Of a stretch of 64,000 nt of DNA, positions 40,301 through 49,761 are shown piece by piece (positions within the stretch are counted from its first letter, which is position 1; every line of letters starts with the position of its first letter). The position numbers were made by a program, and so were the translations under genes. Source of the stretch: Combretum micranthum (taxonomy: Eukaryota > Streptophyta > Magnoliopsida > Myrtales > Combretaceae); the NCBI GenBank assembly GCA_024138025.1, contig JAMXBD010002832.1:1-64000 (forward strand), read 5' to 3'. The notes below the pieces were generated by a model. It saw nothing but the letters and a program-made list of their open reading frames with translations, had not been told where the DNA came from and searched no databases.

Positions 40301-43300
40301 TTCATCTACACTAAAGACTTGGAGTGCAAATTTGATTAGCTAGTTTATTTCAACCTCATTACCTTCAACAAATTGACCATCTTGCTTTTAATCAAGAGGT
40401 CTATCAATATACTCTATTTCAAGATATTTGAAAGTATTTCTCGAGAATCCGTTATTAAGTTGCTTCAAGGTGACATACCAATCAATAAACCTCTATACAA
40501 CTTTTAACCAGTATGCAATATCTAATAGTTTAAAAACTACATAGAACCTTAAAGGCTGTAAATGCCTTCCCATCTCAAATAGTGATTCCTTGACCTTTAG
40601 GGATCTATGAAATGAGTACTAAAGGGATTGATCAGCTCATAAACTCAATTAATGCAAACATTTAACTTTGTCAACCATTGTCATTTAATTCAACATCTCC
40701 ATTGTAGTCATTTTGCTACAATAGTACTATATTGTTTTGCATTTGCTACTTTTGACTCAAACTATACACACTAGAGTTTGCTTAAAGTTCACTAACTACT
40801 ACTTTTTTGTCTGGCGCACTAGTCTACTGCAGTTGGTGTGCCTTGGACTCTTGTCTCTTAGTAAGGTTGTTAATAGTATCTCTTCCGCTTTTAATTGTAT
40901 ATCTCTATACAAATGCAAGGGGACATAAGGGATATATTTACCTAATTCTCCAAGAATAAGATACATTTACACAAATATGTTGAAGTTGAATCTTTCGAAA
41001 AAAAAAGAAACTTATATAATCATGAAATCAAATTAAATTGCAATTTCAGTAATCCAATATGTAATAACTTATATCTTTAGATATGATGTTTTTCATAACA
41101 CCAAAACAAATAAAATAATTCATATATTTCTAAAATCACGCTTGCATATTTTTTTCCTAACAAACACTTGCTTTTGGTAACATAAGAATCAATTTTTAAG
41201 TTTTCTTAGAACATAATCTAAGTTTTTATACCACCAAAAGTTATCACATCGTAAGATCATTGAGATGCAATTATTCTAACATAAATTTTTACAAGTGACA
41301 AGAGTATGAGAGGCTATTAGATATTGAACACTATAATTTATAAATATAATAATAAAAAAAAAGAATCTACAAATACTTTAAAACTTATATAGTCTCATAA
41401 GCTATCATAATAATATTAAGTTTAGTTCAAAAAGCCAAATTCATTAATAAGAATATCATTCCTGATGTTGATATACAAACCATCACAACAATTTATATCA
41501 TCATACTAATCAAAGAAAGCTTAAAAACAAGAGTTAACTATGAAGCCTAGTAAGGTAGCACCACCATATACACACATGTGCCAAACCACATGAACACCTA
41601 TTAAAAAAGAAATTAACTTATCCACACATAAGATAAATGTTAAAGACATACATCCTATATAAAATGTTAAGGATGGGAGAAGGGGATGTAAAAAGCACAA
41701 TTTAACAATAATTCTTAAGATACCAAGACAAACACCATAATTCCACAAAATAACCAAAATTTTAATCGTTTCACACTAGGCTATACCCTATATTACATTA
41801 ATGATCTATCAACTATGCTGCATCCCATACCATAATTCCATTCTCAATGACTTCTCTTTTTTGATATTGCAACCTATATTAGTCTTTATTTCATCAAATA
41901 GTTAATATGCTTATCCAAAATTATGGGGCCTTGGATGCTTAATTACCAATTAATTCTGCTCGCGTATCTACCTTGCCAATGGCGACAAATACCTAATCTA
42001 TAAACCATTTATCTAAAATTAATATTCATGGTGACGACAAATTGCACATCAAGCAAGGTAATTAATGTCTAAGCTCATTATTTTGTTTAGTTCGCACACC
42101 CAATGCAAAACTTAGATCACTCTTATTAAATTTCTAGGTAGCAAGTAGTAACTAAGACCTAGTGATACTTCATTAAAATTAAGATTATAACCTTAAAAAG
42201 ACCTTTAAACCCCTTATGTAAAGCCTCTAATAAACTAGCAAGTAAGAGAAATAAACCAAGAGGCTCAAAGTTCCATTGGCATTATAAATAGAAAGGGGTT
42301 TTAACACCATAAATATAGAGCACTTGACGACCCCATTCAGGATAACCTTCCAAAGTTCCTGTAAATAAGAAGGGATCTAGATTATTTATGGCCTATCCGT
42401 GTCTTTTATAATTTGAAAACTATCTTAAAATCTCCATAATCCTAATATAAAACTCTACATTCATTCTCTAGGAAAGATAAAATAAGATAAAGTGAAACGT
42501 CTATGATCTTTATGTTAGGTTTTAGGGATCTTTTCTAGCCAAATAGTTTTAGGGATCTAAATTAGAAAAAATTACGGTAGAAATTTCAAAAAAATAATTT
42601 CATCCCTAAATTCTCATGGATCCATGCAGTTTTATTTAATTGAAAAAAACAAGCTCCTTATGAAGCTTTCAAGCACATTGATGAATGGATCTACAAATGT
42701 TGTGATATCACGAGCACCTTCTACAGTATCCACATGAATGATCATGCCAATAATGAGAATCGATGTACTAGCGCTCTTCATAACCATTCTAGATGAATGC
42801 AGGAATTATTTCATAAGAGCTTTCGTGTTTTCTCTCTTATTTTTGGGTGAGCAAAGTTTCTCTAAGATCTAATGTTGACTTCCAGTGTTACATAACCCTA
42901 ATAAGAGTCACTAGTCTTTTTTTTTATAACGATATAATATCCTTATGGAAAAAGAATAGTGACACTATTAGGATCCTTAATCCAAGTAGGGTTTCCTATT
43001 TTAAAAGATACATTCAAATTTTAATATTCAAAAAATGGAAAGATTATTATTTATCATTCTTAACTATTTAAGATAAAAAAAACACTTAGACAATTCTTCT
43101 TGGGCTTATTATTTAAGTTAAACTCATCCCATTTGGTTCATTCTTTTATGCGACCTATAGGTTCACTTAACGTTGGCAACAAGCCCTAAAAACCTTTTTT
43201 CTTTTTTGGCCCACAAGACATAAGAGGCCTCTAGCAAGACATTATGCCTACCTAAATTAAGTGAAGATATGTGATTTGACTTTACTTATTAAACAATTAA

Positions 43301-46300
43301 TTATTTAGCCCCTTTGTCATATAATATCTGACAATTAAACATGAGACAGGGAGCATGTCACTTATATATTGTTTAATCACATGTTGTCTTGTACAAGAGT
43401 TTAACTAACTTAAACAGATGACAATCTCTCTCAAATTAATGAGAGGAATAAATTCCTTTACAAACACAAATCCCTCCACATAATTTATTCCATATTGAAT
43501 TATAGCCTTATATGATCATCTGATTAAAGATGATGGAGAACTGAGTCAAAACATGAAAATCACTATATAGGGATCCATGGTTTCATCAAGTCAAAAGACT
43601 ATGGGGAGAAGTACTCATAACAAAGATCCATATAATGCTCTTATGGATGATTGATCCAATAAAACATACTCCAATATGCATCTATGTGCTAACTTGATAT
43701 TTCATATCCATGATCAGTAAAACATAATCATCAATCAGCCAATATGCTAGCATTAATTCATTATCGTTCCATATAATAAGTGACTAAGGATAGTTTAGAA
43801 CAGTATTCTTATCACCATATAGTTTTACTATTAAAGTCTTGCACTTTAATGTCATAAAGAAAAATAAACTATTCAATGATTCCTTTTATCATGTTAGGAG
43901 ATAAAAAATAATAACATGATAAACTAAATGACTTGTTAAATAAGGATGATTGTACAAATGACAATAGATACCCTAATAGCTTATGGCACATTACTTGCAT
44001 TTTCAAGATGAATAACAAAAGTTTTCAAATAATTTAATTGATTTCCTTAATACTCATTAATTAACAAAAAAATTGAAAATATTTTATAAAGACAATCAAT
44101 TAAACCTAAACCTTTTTCAAACATTCCAATAGAAAACCCTAACTTATAATTTTTTATGACATCAATTGCTTAATTAACTCAGCCAGTATGGATCAATACA
44201 TAATATTTTTCATAAACTCTAAATTTATGTAAAATGAAAAGTAAACTTAGATTCAAACGAGAAAGGAAATGCGAAAACTACTAGACTCCACACACCAAGA
44301 ATATATCAACAGACAGCCAATGCTCACCCATGCAATTTGCTATTCAGTCTTCCCTTTGACTTCTTTCTCAAATTCAATATCTACATACTGTGAAACGAAT
44401 CAGGAAAAACGAAACCCACAGGACAAAAAGGCCAATATACTTTTGTTTTTTATCATGATTTTATTAAATCTTGCATGAGATTTCCTTGAGCAGAGGTGTG
44501 ACACCACATATAGAATAAAAGAGTGTGTTTATAAATTTGCATAAATGAGTTGTGTAGAGGCATCTTATGTCATGTTTTATACAAAGGAATTGTGTGGGAT
44601 AGAATAGATTGGAATCAAAGAAATGCAATGAAATCAATAAGGAAATGCTATATTTATTTTTTTTGTTTGGATACAGACACGAAATGAGATAAAAAGGAAT
44701 TAGTTTATATTGCAATTCACTAAAAATATCCTTCATAAGAAAATAAGATAATAAATTGATATGAAATAAAAAGATAATTTAATTAAAAAAATTTAAAGGA
44801 AGGTGGAAAGGAATCGCGACTCAAAGGAGGAATTGATTTCCATCTCAAAACCGGAATCATTGATTCTAAGAAATCATGATTCTGGCTTCTTATAACACTT
44901 CCAAACACATATAAATGAATGGAAGCCAGAATCACAATTCCATTCTGATTGATTTCTACGTACCAAAAAAGTTGTTAGGACCTATAATTAGAGTTTTTAT
45001 ATCATGCCCCTTATCTTTCATATATTTAAATGATTTTTTGATTAACTAACATCTCATTACCTTGATTTCTCTTTAAATATTGCAACAGTTGTAATTATCT
45101 ATCTTAATAAGATATAGTGATTAAATAACATTTTATTGCCCCCAATCTTTCATATATCTATGCGTGTACAAAAATTAAAAACAATGATATAATAAAATTT
45201 ATAATGTAAATTAATTATTTGAACTAAACTATACACACAATTAATTATTTAAGGGAAAAAAAGTATGCACAACACTATTAAAATACTTGAAAAACAGAAG
45301 AAACATACAAAGAGAGTAGTATATCATAATGTATTTATTAAATTTAATAAAAAAATGATAGACATATTATGGCTGTTTTATCAAAGAAGATATCTGTTAT
45401 CTTGTGTGCAACAAAAAAAAAAAAATTGTTTACCAATTACTATATACAACAACTTTTGTAGAGGAGGGCTAATCAAACCCAAGTAAATCTCACTAGGAGA
45501 CCTGTGTTTATACTCACACTACAAGAAATTTTGGCTTTAGAGACAAAAAGTTCCGTCTCTGAAAGTGAAAAATCTGTCTCTAAAGACTTTCAAAGACAGA
45601 TTTTCCGTCGCAAATTTCTGTTTCAAAAATCATCGTCTCTAATTCTTTTAGAGACAGATTTATATTCCGTCGCAAATTTGCTACGGAATTTCTATCGCAA
45701 ATTTTTTCCTGTTTTATAATTAGATATTTTTAAATATCCAATTAGTAATTATTAAATAAAATTATTCCGTAGCAAATCTGTCTTTGATACTAAGACAAAT
45801 TATTAAAAAAATACACATTTGCCTCTTATTTATCCTTCCCAGGAGGTCACTCATCATAGAATGCTATATACTAAGCACACTTAACATGGAAGTTTTCACA
45901 AGCACTAAACCGATAAACCAATTTATATCTTCATGAGTAAAGTTCCATTACTATTTATTTAAGAGATATCACAATTTACAATATTATAACTGTAAAACAT
46001 TTTACATATCTTTTATAATTTATTTTTATTTTATAATTTCACTTTACCTATTTATTAAGGATTTTTCATTAATATTTTATTAAAATAATATATAATATTA
46101 ATATATACAATGTTTATATTTTATAATAATTATTTTAAATTATATATTTATTATAAATATATAATATTTTCAGTAGTATATTATAAATTTTTTTCCAAAT
46201 ATGATATTATTATTTAAAAATATTATATTATGTAAATATAAATAATGTTATACATATAAATTTATATATATTTAATGATATATATTATAATTATTCTTTT

Positions 46301-48458
46301 TACATTACTTATTTAATATTTTAGATTAACTTAATAAATTGCATATTTTAATTAATGTTTTTTTTTTATTTCATTTTTGTTACACTTAATAAATTATAAT
46401 ATAATATAAATAATATAAATATATATTTTTCATTAATATATTAATAAAATAATATATAATACCAATTTAAATATATTTAACTAATTATTATATATTATAT
46501 ATTTTATTACTTAAATATACTATATTTTTACATAGTATATTATTTTTTCCCCAAATATGTTATTATATTTTAAATAAAATATAGTATGTAAATATAAATT
46601 ATGTAAGATATATATAATAAATTTTTTTATATTAAAAAACATATGAATGGTCATAATAAATATATAATAAAAAATTATAAATAATATGAATATATATTTT
46701 TTATTAATATATTATTAAAATATAATATATTATTTATATATTTGTATATGTTTAAATATACTAAGTTTACATTTTATATTAATTATTTTATTTTACATAT
46801 TTTATTATTGAAATATACTTTATTTCTAAGTAGTATTTATGATATTACTTGTTATAACATATTATATTATTGTTATACACTATTTTATTAAGTTGTATAA
46901 TTTGATTTTTTATATAAGTTATTATGCAAAAGAATATGTAATAAGATATAAATATAATATTTATATTTTAAGTACTATTTTAACTTATGCTTTATAATAT
47001 ATAAATATGTAATGTAATAATAAATATATTATAATAAAATATATATTATATATAATTAGTTGTAAATAACATATGATTATACATATTATAGTTATTATAT
47101 AATAAAATTAATTTACAAATATAATATATGTCCTTATTATATAATGCACATTTATATATATTATATTAAATATGTATAATTAAAACTAAATTTTAAACAT
47201 AATTATTTATATATACATATATGTAATAATTTAATTTAGAGACAAATTTGCAACAGAATTTAAAAAAATAGAAATTGGCGCTAAAATAATTAATTTCCCT
47301 CTAAAATCAGAGACAAATTTGCAACGGAAAAATTTTCGTCGCAAATCAATGTGTAATCCGTCGCAAATTCCGTCGCAAAAGCATATAAAAATTAGAAGAT
47401 TATTCATAATTTATGTCATCACCAATCCGTCGCAAATCTGTCTCTAATTCATTTTTTTAAAGACAGAAATTTTCCGTCGCAAATTTTCTGTCTCTAAAGG
47501 CTAGTTTTCTAGTAGTGTCAGTTACAAGGGCCTTGGCTAAATCAATAAATAAGTTTTTTTTTTTTTTTTTTTTATCCATTACAATTGGAGAGGCATATTT
47601 GCACCCAATCCATTAAAGACCAATGATGATGTCAATAAATTTAATTATTAAATTTAAATATAACCTGATATGCCTAGAAGTCGCACACGTGTACTATATG
47701 CACCAAAATATTACGTATAATTTTTTTTTAAAAAATTGTTGTCAATAATGCAAGATAATGGTGTATATAGATACAGATATATTGACATAATCATAATTTT
47801 ATATTAATTACAATTACTTATAATTCTTACGGCCATTTCAAGAGAGAATGAATTTAATACATAAAAGGTTTTTTCTTTTTTTTTTTTTTTTTTGGTACTA
47901 ACTTTCCAATTGAACCCTGGGATAAATTGCCTATACTGATTACTTGTTATTCTATATTACCATTTATAAAGAGAAATGAATTCCACAAATGGAAACTGCA
48001 TCTTTGGATAAATGTGATTTATATCCGTTCATAAAATCTTTAGCAAAATGTGATTAATATCTATCCATAATATCTTATTAGTCAGTTTTTTGTTATAGAT
48101 TTTGATATATTATTAAATGATATATATATATATATATATATATAATTCTAAAGAATGATGAAAAATCTGGAGTCTAAAACTCCAGTATTTTATAGTTTTA
48201 AGAAGAATGACACAAATTATATAAGACAATCAGAACAAACATTTAGTCAATATAAAATCACCTCATTGATTTTTAATTTGTTTAACTTTTATATTTTCCT
48301 TTCCTACTGTAGTATGCAGTTTCAATACAAAGATGCTATCTTGTCATTTTGGATGCGCAGAAAATCGGGAAGCAGATGCGCTTGTCACGAGAGTTGCAGT
48401 ACCCAAATACTTGCATTTTCCTCTTGGATTTCATGGTTTTTGGGACCCTAAAAATTAG
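17726..48458 (+). CDS. CCD7: Carotenoid cleavage dioxygenase 7 gene, seven exons, frame interrupted by five indels
   Basis: CCD7 is a plastid non-haem iron dioxygenase that cleaves 9-cis-beta-carotene at the 9',10' bond, giving the precursor that CCD8 turns into carlactone, the parent of strigolactones. Diagnostic stretches are WDYQFLFISQRSE, DDHGSTVHPLDGHGYLR, WRFTHRGPFSVLKGGKK, LLCLWEGGDPYEIESGTLDT, MIHDWAFTD and FPLGFHGFW. The four histidine iron ligands are all visible: SHYKID (exon 2), MIHDWAF (exon 3), LLHVANAF (exon 4), GFHGFW (exon 7). Summed exons are 1,855 bases, the usual size of about 615 residues. All introns are GT-AG; introns 3 (10,853 bp) and 6 (15,417 bp) are full of transposons. 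Single small indels break the frame near 17797, 18421, 18909, 20152 and 48366. It is either a recent pseudogene or an uncorrected consensus; exons 4-6 are clean and no point nonsense is present. Confidence 0.93.
18495..18867 (+). other. CCD7 intron 1
   Basis: 373 bp, GT...AG, phase 1 (a Gly codon is split G|GA). Contains 'aaaattcaggaatcaaatatgatattgaccc' type sequence near 18737-18764 that resembles the end of the MITE at 26639-27160, so a diverged relative may be present. Confidence 0.75.
18868..18994 (+). CDS. CCD7: CCD7 exon 2, carries first histidine ligand, one frameshift
   Basis: Follows acceptor TGGATGCAG. The first part, in phase with exon 1, reads VFKMPPKRAIS. It then needs a shift to continue as SHYKIDSCRNRLLTVSCNAEDMLLPRNNFTFY. 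The break sits in ATCTCATTAT at about 18906-18915 and is most simply explained by loss of one CT/TC dinucleotide. The His of SHYKID is the first iron ligand. Donor TACG|GTAATG. Confidence 0.9.
18995..20062 (+). other. CCD7 intron 2
   Basis: 1,068 bp, GT...AG. Holds a 71-bp tandem duplication (19124-19268) and poly-T runs. No gene. Confidence 0.85.
19124..19268. repeat. 71-bp tandem duplication in CCD7 intron 2
   Basis: The unit starting TATAGTCATTACCTAAGCCT at 19124 recurs at 19195 with a few changes (GTGGACAA versus GTCAGTCAA). Both copies end in a TTGAATTGTTAAATTTTTAT stretch. Confidence 0.9.
20063..20195 (+). CDS. CCD7: CCD7 exon 3, carries second histidine ligand, one frameshift
   Basis: Follows acceptor TATTGCAG. 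It reads EFDSDFKILQRQEYEISEQL and then MIHDWAFTDT; the His of IHDWAF is the second iron ligand. After DT the sequence ACACAATTACATATT carries one extra A relative to the expected ACACATTACATATT, and beyond it the frame resumes as HYILFGNRIKLDLLG. Without a correction, translation stops about eight codons later. Donor CTCG|GTAAGC. Confidence 0.92.
20257..20285. repeat. Poly-A run (29 A)
   Basis: Preceded by a short (CA)n. It could be the tail of a + strand non-LTR insertion (SINE/LINE), but no body was recognised upstream; a slipped homopolymer is as likely. Confidence 0.8.
22059..22700 (+). mobile_element. 5' LTR of decayed Tnt1-like copia element
   Basis: Starts TGTTGGGTTTTGGATCTAAC. It shares a long colinear series of words with the 3' copy at 25218: AACCCATATAGG/AATCCATATGG, GTGAAAGGTTTGAAAATT, CTACAGGAGATAAGTG, CACTAGTATAA and ATAATCTCATTA. 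The right border is approximate; GGGTTTTCATGTTGAATCCG near 22663 is a typical U5-like stretch and probably lies inside the LTR. Confidence 0.75.
22701..25217 (+). pseudogene. Decayed Ty1/copia gag-integrase polyprotein, RT deleted
   Basis: Read on the + strand in changing frames. Gag-like sequence near 23000-23250 includes RIVNFKNKDRSNMTEHLND. A ruined CCHC knuckle (..YHYDKL.HLK.KC) lies near 23450-23490, with Cys codons turned to stops. The GAG-pre-integrase motif ELWHKCFGHIS is near 24018. An integrase core includes FIDDHYRMLWTF and VDNGGEY, and NGIVERMNCTIIER follows a stop near 24417. Then come REKRPSTRYNIDEYVML and NEWVKDKRK, which precede RT in intact elements; the sequence stops at about 'LKNKQLVCRNP' and joins the 3' LTR. 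The RT palm and RNase H are missing. Many stops; not functional. It belongs to the Tnt1-like group by motif order. Confidence 0.8.
25218..25840 (+). mobile_element. 3' LTR of decayed Tnt1-like copia element
   Basis: Starts TGTTGGGCTTAGGTCCAATC immediately after a purine-rich GTTGGAGGGGTAGT that can serve as polypurine tract. Carries a (TA)n run at about 25281-25311 absent from the 5' LTR, showing that the two LTRs have diverged for a long time. The right end fades near 25840 (GATCCCATAATTTTTTACC). Confidence 0.75.
25841..26629. other. Intron 3 sequence without recognised gene
   Basis: Around 26200-26300 the + strand reads fragments such as GYDAHKVLVDLLERS and FIEVWKMTSV, interrupted by stops. 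It could be part of the decayed gypsy gag/protease sequence that continues at 27540, but I cannot assign it. Confidence 0.3.
26639..27160. mobile_element. Mutator-like MITE with 9-bp TSD
   Basis: Flanked by perfect 9-bp direct repeats TTTTCAAAG (26630-26638 and 27161-27169). Ends are inverted repeats: left GATTAAACATCACTTTAGAT, right (reverse complement) GGGTAAACATCACATTTCAT, with similarity continuing for some 45 bp. No coding capacity. The 9-bp duplication and long terminal inverted repeats point to a Mutator-type MITE. A second MITE is nested at 26749-26991. Confidence 0.8.
26749..26991. mobile_element. Second MITE nested in the 26639 MITE
   Basis: Left end ATGTTTGGATGAATAGAATG and right end (reverse complement) ATTTGGTTTATTGGGATGGA are inverted repeats of the widespread plant type 'GTTTGGATGGAATGGAAT'. 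The target duplication could not be fixed. Confidence 0.55.
27540..27790 (+). pseudogene. Ty3/gypsy protease-region fragment
   Basis: The + strand reads LDELIYDSFPMNATHVILWSPWRYDKHAI in segments, matching the conserved 'VVPMDATHVLLGRPWQYDRKAIHDG' region at the end of plant gypsy proteases, just before RT. The Leu-Gly-Arg of the motif is replaced (LWSP). No RT follows. Confidence 0.6.
28100..28885. repeat. hAT-like non-autonomous element or fragment (GGTGCTCATGGTTCAG type)
   Basis: Begins GGGTGCTCATGGTTCAGTTT, with repeated TTTGGTTTGG/CAAACCAAATC words near 28120-28165 and again near 28835-28865. The start resembles the MITEs at 11706 and 52063. The right end is not a clean inverted repeat, so the element limits are uncertain. 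Confidence 0.35.
28890..30570. other. Intron 3 sequence without recognised gene
   Basis: Contains two dispersed copies of TTTCAAATTATCAAGTCATT (near 29200 and 29309) and a 25-bp direct repeat at 29875 and 29914. Open frames of 86 and 114 codons (29167-29427, 29700-30044) have skewed composition, contain these repeats and resemble no family, so they are not called as genes. Confidence 0.45.
29875..29938. repeat. 25-bp direct repeat (two copies)
   Basis: CTATGCATACTATATCTACG plus ATGAA occurs at 29875 and again at 29914, separated by 14 bases. Confidence 0.85.
30572..30907. mobile_element. Foldback/MITE-like element with central palindrome cluster 3
   Basis: The left arm (about 30572-30675) and right arm (about 30805-30907) are inverted repeats: left AAATATTTTTAAAAAGAATT..., right reverse complement AATATTTTTAAAAAATTATA..., continuing through TAGGATTAAAATAA/TAGGATAAAAATAA. 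Between and at the inner ends of the arms sit four AACTTGTCTTTT...AGATAAGTT-type palindromes (30648-30674, 30726-30751, 30767-30792, 30802-30832). No coding capacity. Confidence 0.6.
31049..31321 (+). CDS. CCD7: CCD7 exon 4, carries third histidine ligand
   Basis: Acceptor ACTTGCAG, donor TTTG|GTGAGT. Open throughout in the expected phase: SVGAMSGLSPMISALSVNPS, PIYLLPRFPDII, ERDWRLPIEAPSQLWLLHVA, NAF, then LLASACSYDWFRFQNLFG. The His of LLHVANAF is the third iron ligand. No indels, so this exon can anchor the homology call. Confidence 0.96.
31482..31576 (+). CDS. CCD7: CCD7 exon 5
   Basis: Acceptor TTGTGATAG, donor CTTCAG|GTAATA. Encodes GYSWKSGRLDPSIMNGQ followed by an Asn/Gly-rich variable bit and NNLLPHLLQ. 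Equivalent to the 'DPSxMN...LLPHL' segment of the family. In phase with exons 4 and 6; intact. Intron 4 before it is only 160 bp (31322-31481). Confidence 0.95.
31577..32583 (+). other. CCD7 intron 5
   Basis: 1,007 bp, GT...AG, phase 0. AT-rich with no recognised element. Confidence 0.85.
32584..32895 (+). CDS. CCD7: CCD7 exon 6
   Basis: Acceptor CTCGTGTAG, donor GGAG|GTAAAT. 104 codons, fully open: VSIILGAKGDSEKCY, FSPWKKPSDFPIINQ, KTRFMYAATSSGHRQSLPHF, PFDSVVKLDT, RKFIGEPIFIDKG and REDGYILVVE. The order matches CCD7 (PSDFP...RY/FMYAA..SG...LPHFPFD.VV...GEP.F...DGY..VVE). No indels. Confidence 0.96.
33370..33395. repeat. (TA)n microsatellite
   Basis: About 13 TA units in intron 6. Confidence 0.9.
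34400..36700. other. Less AT-rich stretch, possibly decayed transposon coding sequence
   Basis: Base composition is more balanced than in the flanks, and many short frames occur on the - strand, which suggests old coding sequence. It lies next to the gag remnant at 37290-37760 on the same strand, so it may be the downstream (protease/pol) part of that gypsy element. I could not recognise any catalytic motif. Confidence 0.3.
37290..37760 (-). pseudogene. Ty3/gypsy gag remnant, antisense in CCD7 intron 6
   Basis: On the - strand the stretch reads, across frameshifts, YYNQEI, FEEFETLM, SITNFFMGLQDHIAYVVEMQ and DTLIKLVEKV. This follows the retrotransposon gag (PF03732-type) order 'Y..EF..L.....E...I..F..GL...I...V......D...A..VE'. 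The longest open piece is about 64 codons (37292-37486). Stops and shifts show it is dead. Confidence 0.6.
45517..47517. mobile_element. Non-autonomous CACTA (En/Spm-type) element, 2,001 bp, TSD TCA
   Basis: Starts CACTACAAGAAATTTTGGCT and ends in TTTTCTAGTAGTG, the CACTA...TAGTG ends of the superfamily. It is flanked by a perfect 3-bp duplication TCA (45514-45516 and 47518-47520). The inverted ends agree over about 29 bp (CTTTAGAGACA on both). Subterminal regions (45530-45720 and 47230-47500) are crowded with a CCGTCGCAAATTT / AGAGACAGA word in both orientations, the likely transposase-binding repeats. The middle, about 45960-47230, is almost pure A/T with no coding capacity. It therefore depends on a transposase elsewhere. 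Ends and TSD are well kept, so insertion is probably fairly recent. Confidence 0.9.
48119..48144. repeat. (TA)n microsatellite upstream of CCD7 exon 7
   Basis: About 12 TA units, some 170 bp upstream of the exon 7 acceptor. Confidence 0.9.
48313..48458 (+). CDS. CCD7: CCD7 exon 7 (C-terminus, fourth histidine ligand), one frameshift
   Basis: Acceptor CCTACTGTAG. It reads YAVSIQRCYLVILDAQKIG in phase with exon 6, then needs one more base to continue as EADALVTRVAVPKYLHFPLG and FHGFWDPKN before TAG at 48456-48458. The break is in ATCGGGAAGC (about 48366-48371) and is most simply one lost G from a G4 run. The His of GFHGFW is the fourth iron ligand. Read without correction, the frame runs on through unrelated residues and loses that ligand. 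Confidence 0.92.
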
Positions 48459-48924
48459 CTTATCGCCTTTTTTGAATTAGAGAGGAAAAATGTTCCTAGT
48501 GAAAGTAGTAGTTTTTATTTTATTTTATTTAAAGGATATGTATGACTTTTCTATTAAATTGTTAATATCTTTATTTTAATTTTTCTTTAATTCTCCAATT
48601 TCTTAAAATGGTAAAAACTATACCCTTCCCTAGTTTGGTTGCATTTCTTTTTCCATTAACCTTGAGATGCATGCTAATTTAATAAAAAAATAGTTGATCT
48701 AATCAAAACAACATATACATCAGTTTCGACTATAAGCATATCAATCTATATCTATATTATTAAGCGAAAACTTGAGTGTTTTGGGTTATACAATTTTATA
48801 TTACATTTTTACCCTTTAAATCATATATTGCAATAATTTAGGATAAAAATATATAAGGACAAGGCGGTAAACCTCACTAAATTTTGTCACTTTTACTCAT
48901 ACTACATAAATCTCTAAATATCAT

Positions 48925-48959
<35 letters not shown>

Positions 48960-49761
48960 ACGCCATATTTATTATTTCTTCTTAAAGGTAAATTCCTTAT
49001 ATTTGTCAATTTTTTTGTTTTTATGTGTTTTTTCATATATATGTAAAGAAGTTTAGTGATTAACGGAAAATTGATGAATTTAGGTTGTAAAGTTTGTAAC
49101 TTTTTTTAGTTTGTACCATACCTCTTGAATTAATCATAACTCGTGATTTTTCTCTTTTATGTTTGGTTGTAAAATTTATGATAAATTTCCCATTTCTATA
49201 AGTGCTTGATATGAATTCTTATTTATTTTACTATGAATTTAGTTTGTAAAGTTTGCAACTTTGTATGAACTAAAATTGTATCTTTCAATTAATCATAAGT
49301 TATGATCTTTCTTTTTATTTATAGTTGTGAAATTTGTGATAAATGAGCATGACTTGAATTTTTATTGATTTTGCTATAACAATTGTAAATTATAGACTAA
49401 TCTTCATATTAAGTATATCTAAATTAGCTGACATAAATTGAATGAGTTAAAGATGCCGAAAATAAGGTGAGTCAAAAGGAAATTTTGGTAAAGAGCATTA
49501 AAGCAATCTTAGAAGAAATACATATAAAAACGAGGGATTAAAGAAGTTTGCTATTGTGACACGCCGCAACAAGAGCACAACGAGCGTTACGATACACACA
49601 TACCAAGACAAGCATGCATAAGACTGCTAATATTTGTGAACTGTCCTAAAAATTCCAAGAGTACTCTCAAATATGAAATATTATGCCAATCCACAAATGA
49701 TAAGATCAAAATATTACTTAAATTGAAGTGTAACAACAATAATCCAACAAAATTTTTAATT
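48459..49761. other. Downstream of CCD7: 3' UTR candidate and intergenic DNA
   Basis: An AATAAA sequence near 48680 could be the CCD7 polyadenylation signal (about 220 bp past the stop), though such matches are frequent here. Also holds a (CT)n run at 48928-48958. No other gene seen. Confidence 0.4.
48928..48958. repeat. (CT)n microsatellite
   Basis: About 15 uninterrupted CT units. Confidence 0.9.

Larger units (their letters stand above)
32896..48312 (+). other. CCD7 intron 6 (15.4 kb), transposon-filled
   Basis: GT...AG, 15,417 bp. It contains a (TA)n at 33370-33395, an unrecognised stretch at 34400-36700, a gypsy gag remnant (37290-37760, -), the CACTA element (45517-47517), several poly-T runs (for example near 47552 and 47877) and a (TA)n just upstream of exon 7 (48119-48144). 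Between 38200 and 45500 I see no recognisable gene; a possible MITE of the GTTTGGA type lies near 44664-44908. Confidence 0.8.

Noticed and set aside
45960..47230. Centromere- or origin-like extreme A/T block
   Set aside because: Explained as the core of the CACTA element whose ends and target duplication enclose it.
48745..48800. Helitron-like 5' end (CTATATTATTAAGCGAAAACTTG)
   Set aside because: The start is suggestive of plant Helitrons, but no 3' hairpin followed by CTRR was found within the next few kb.
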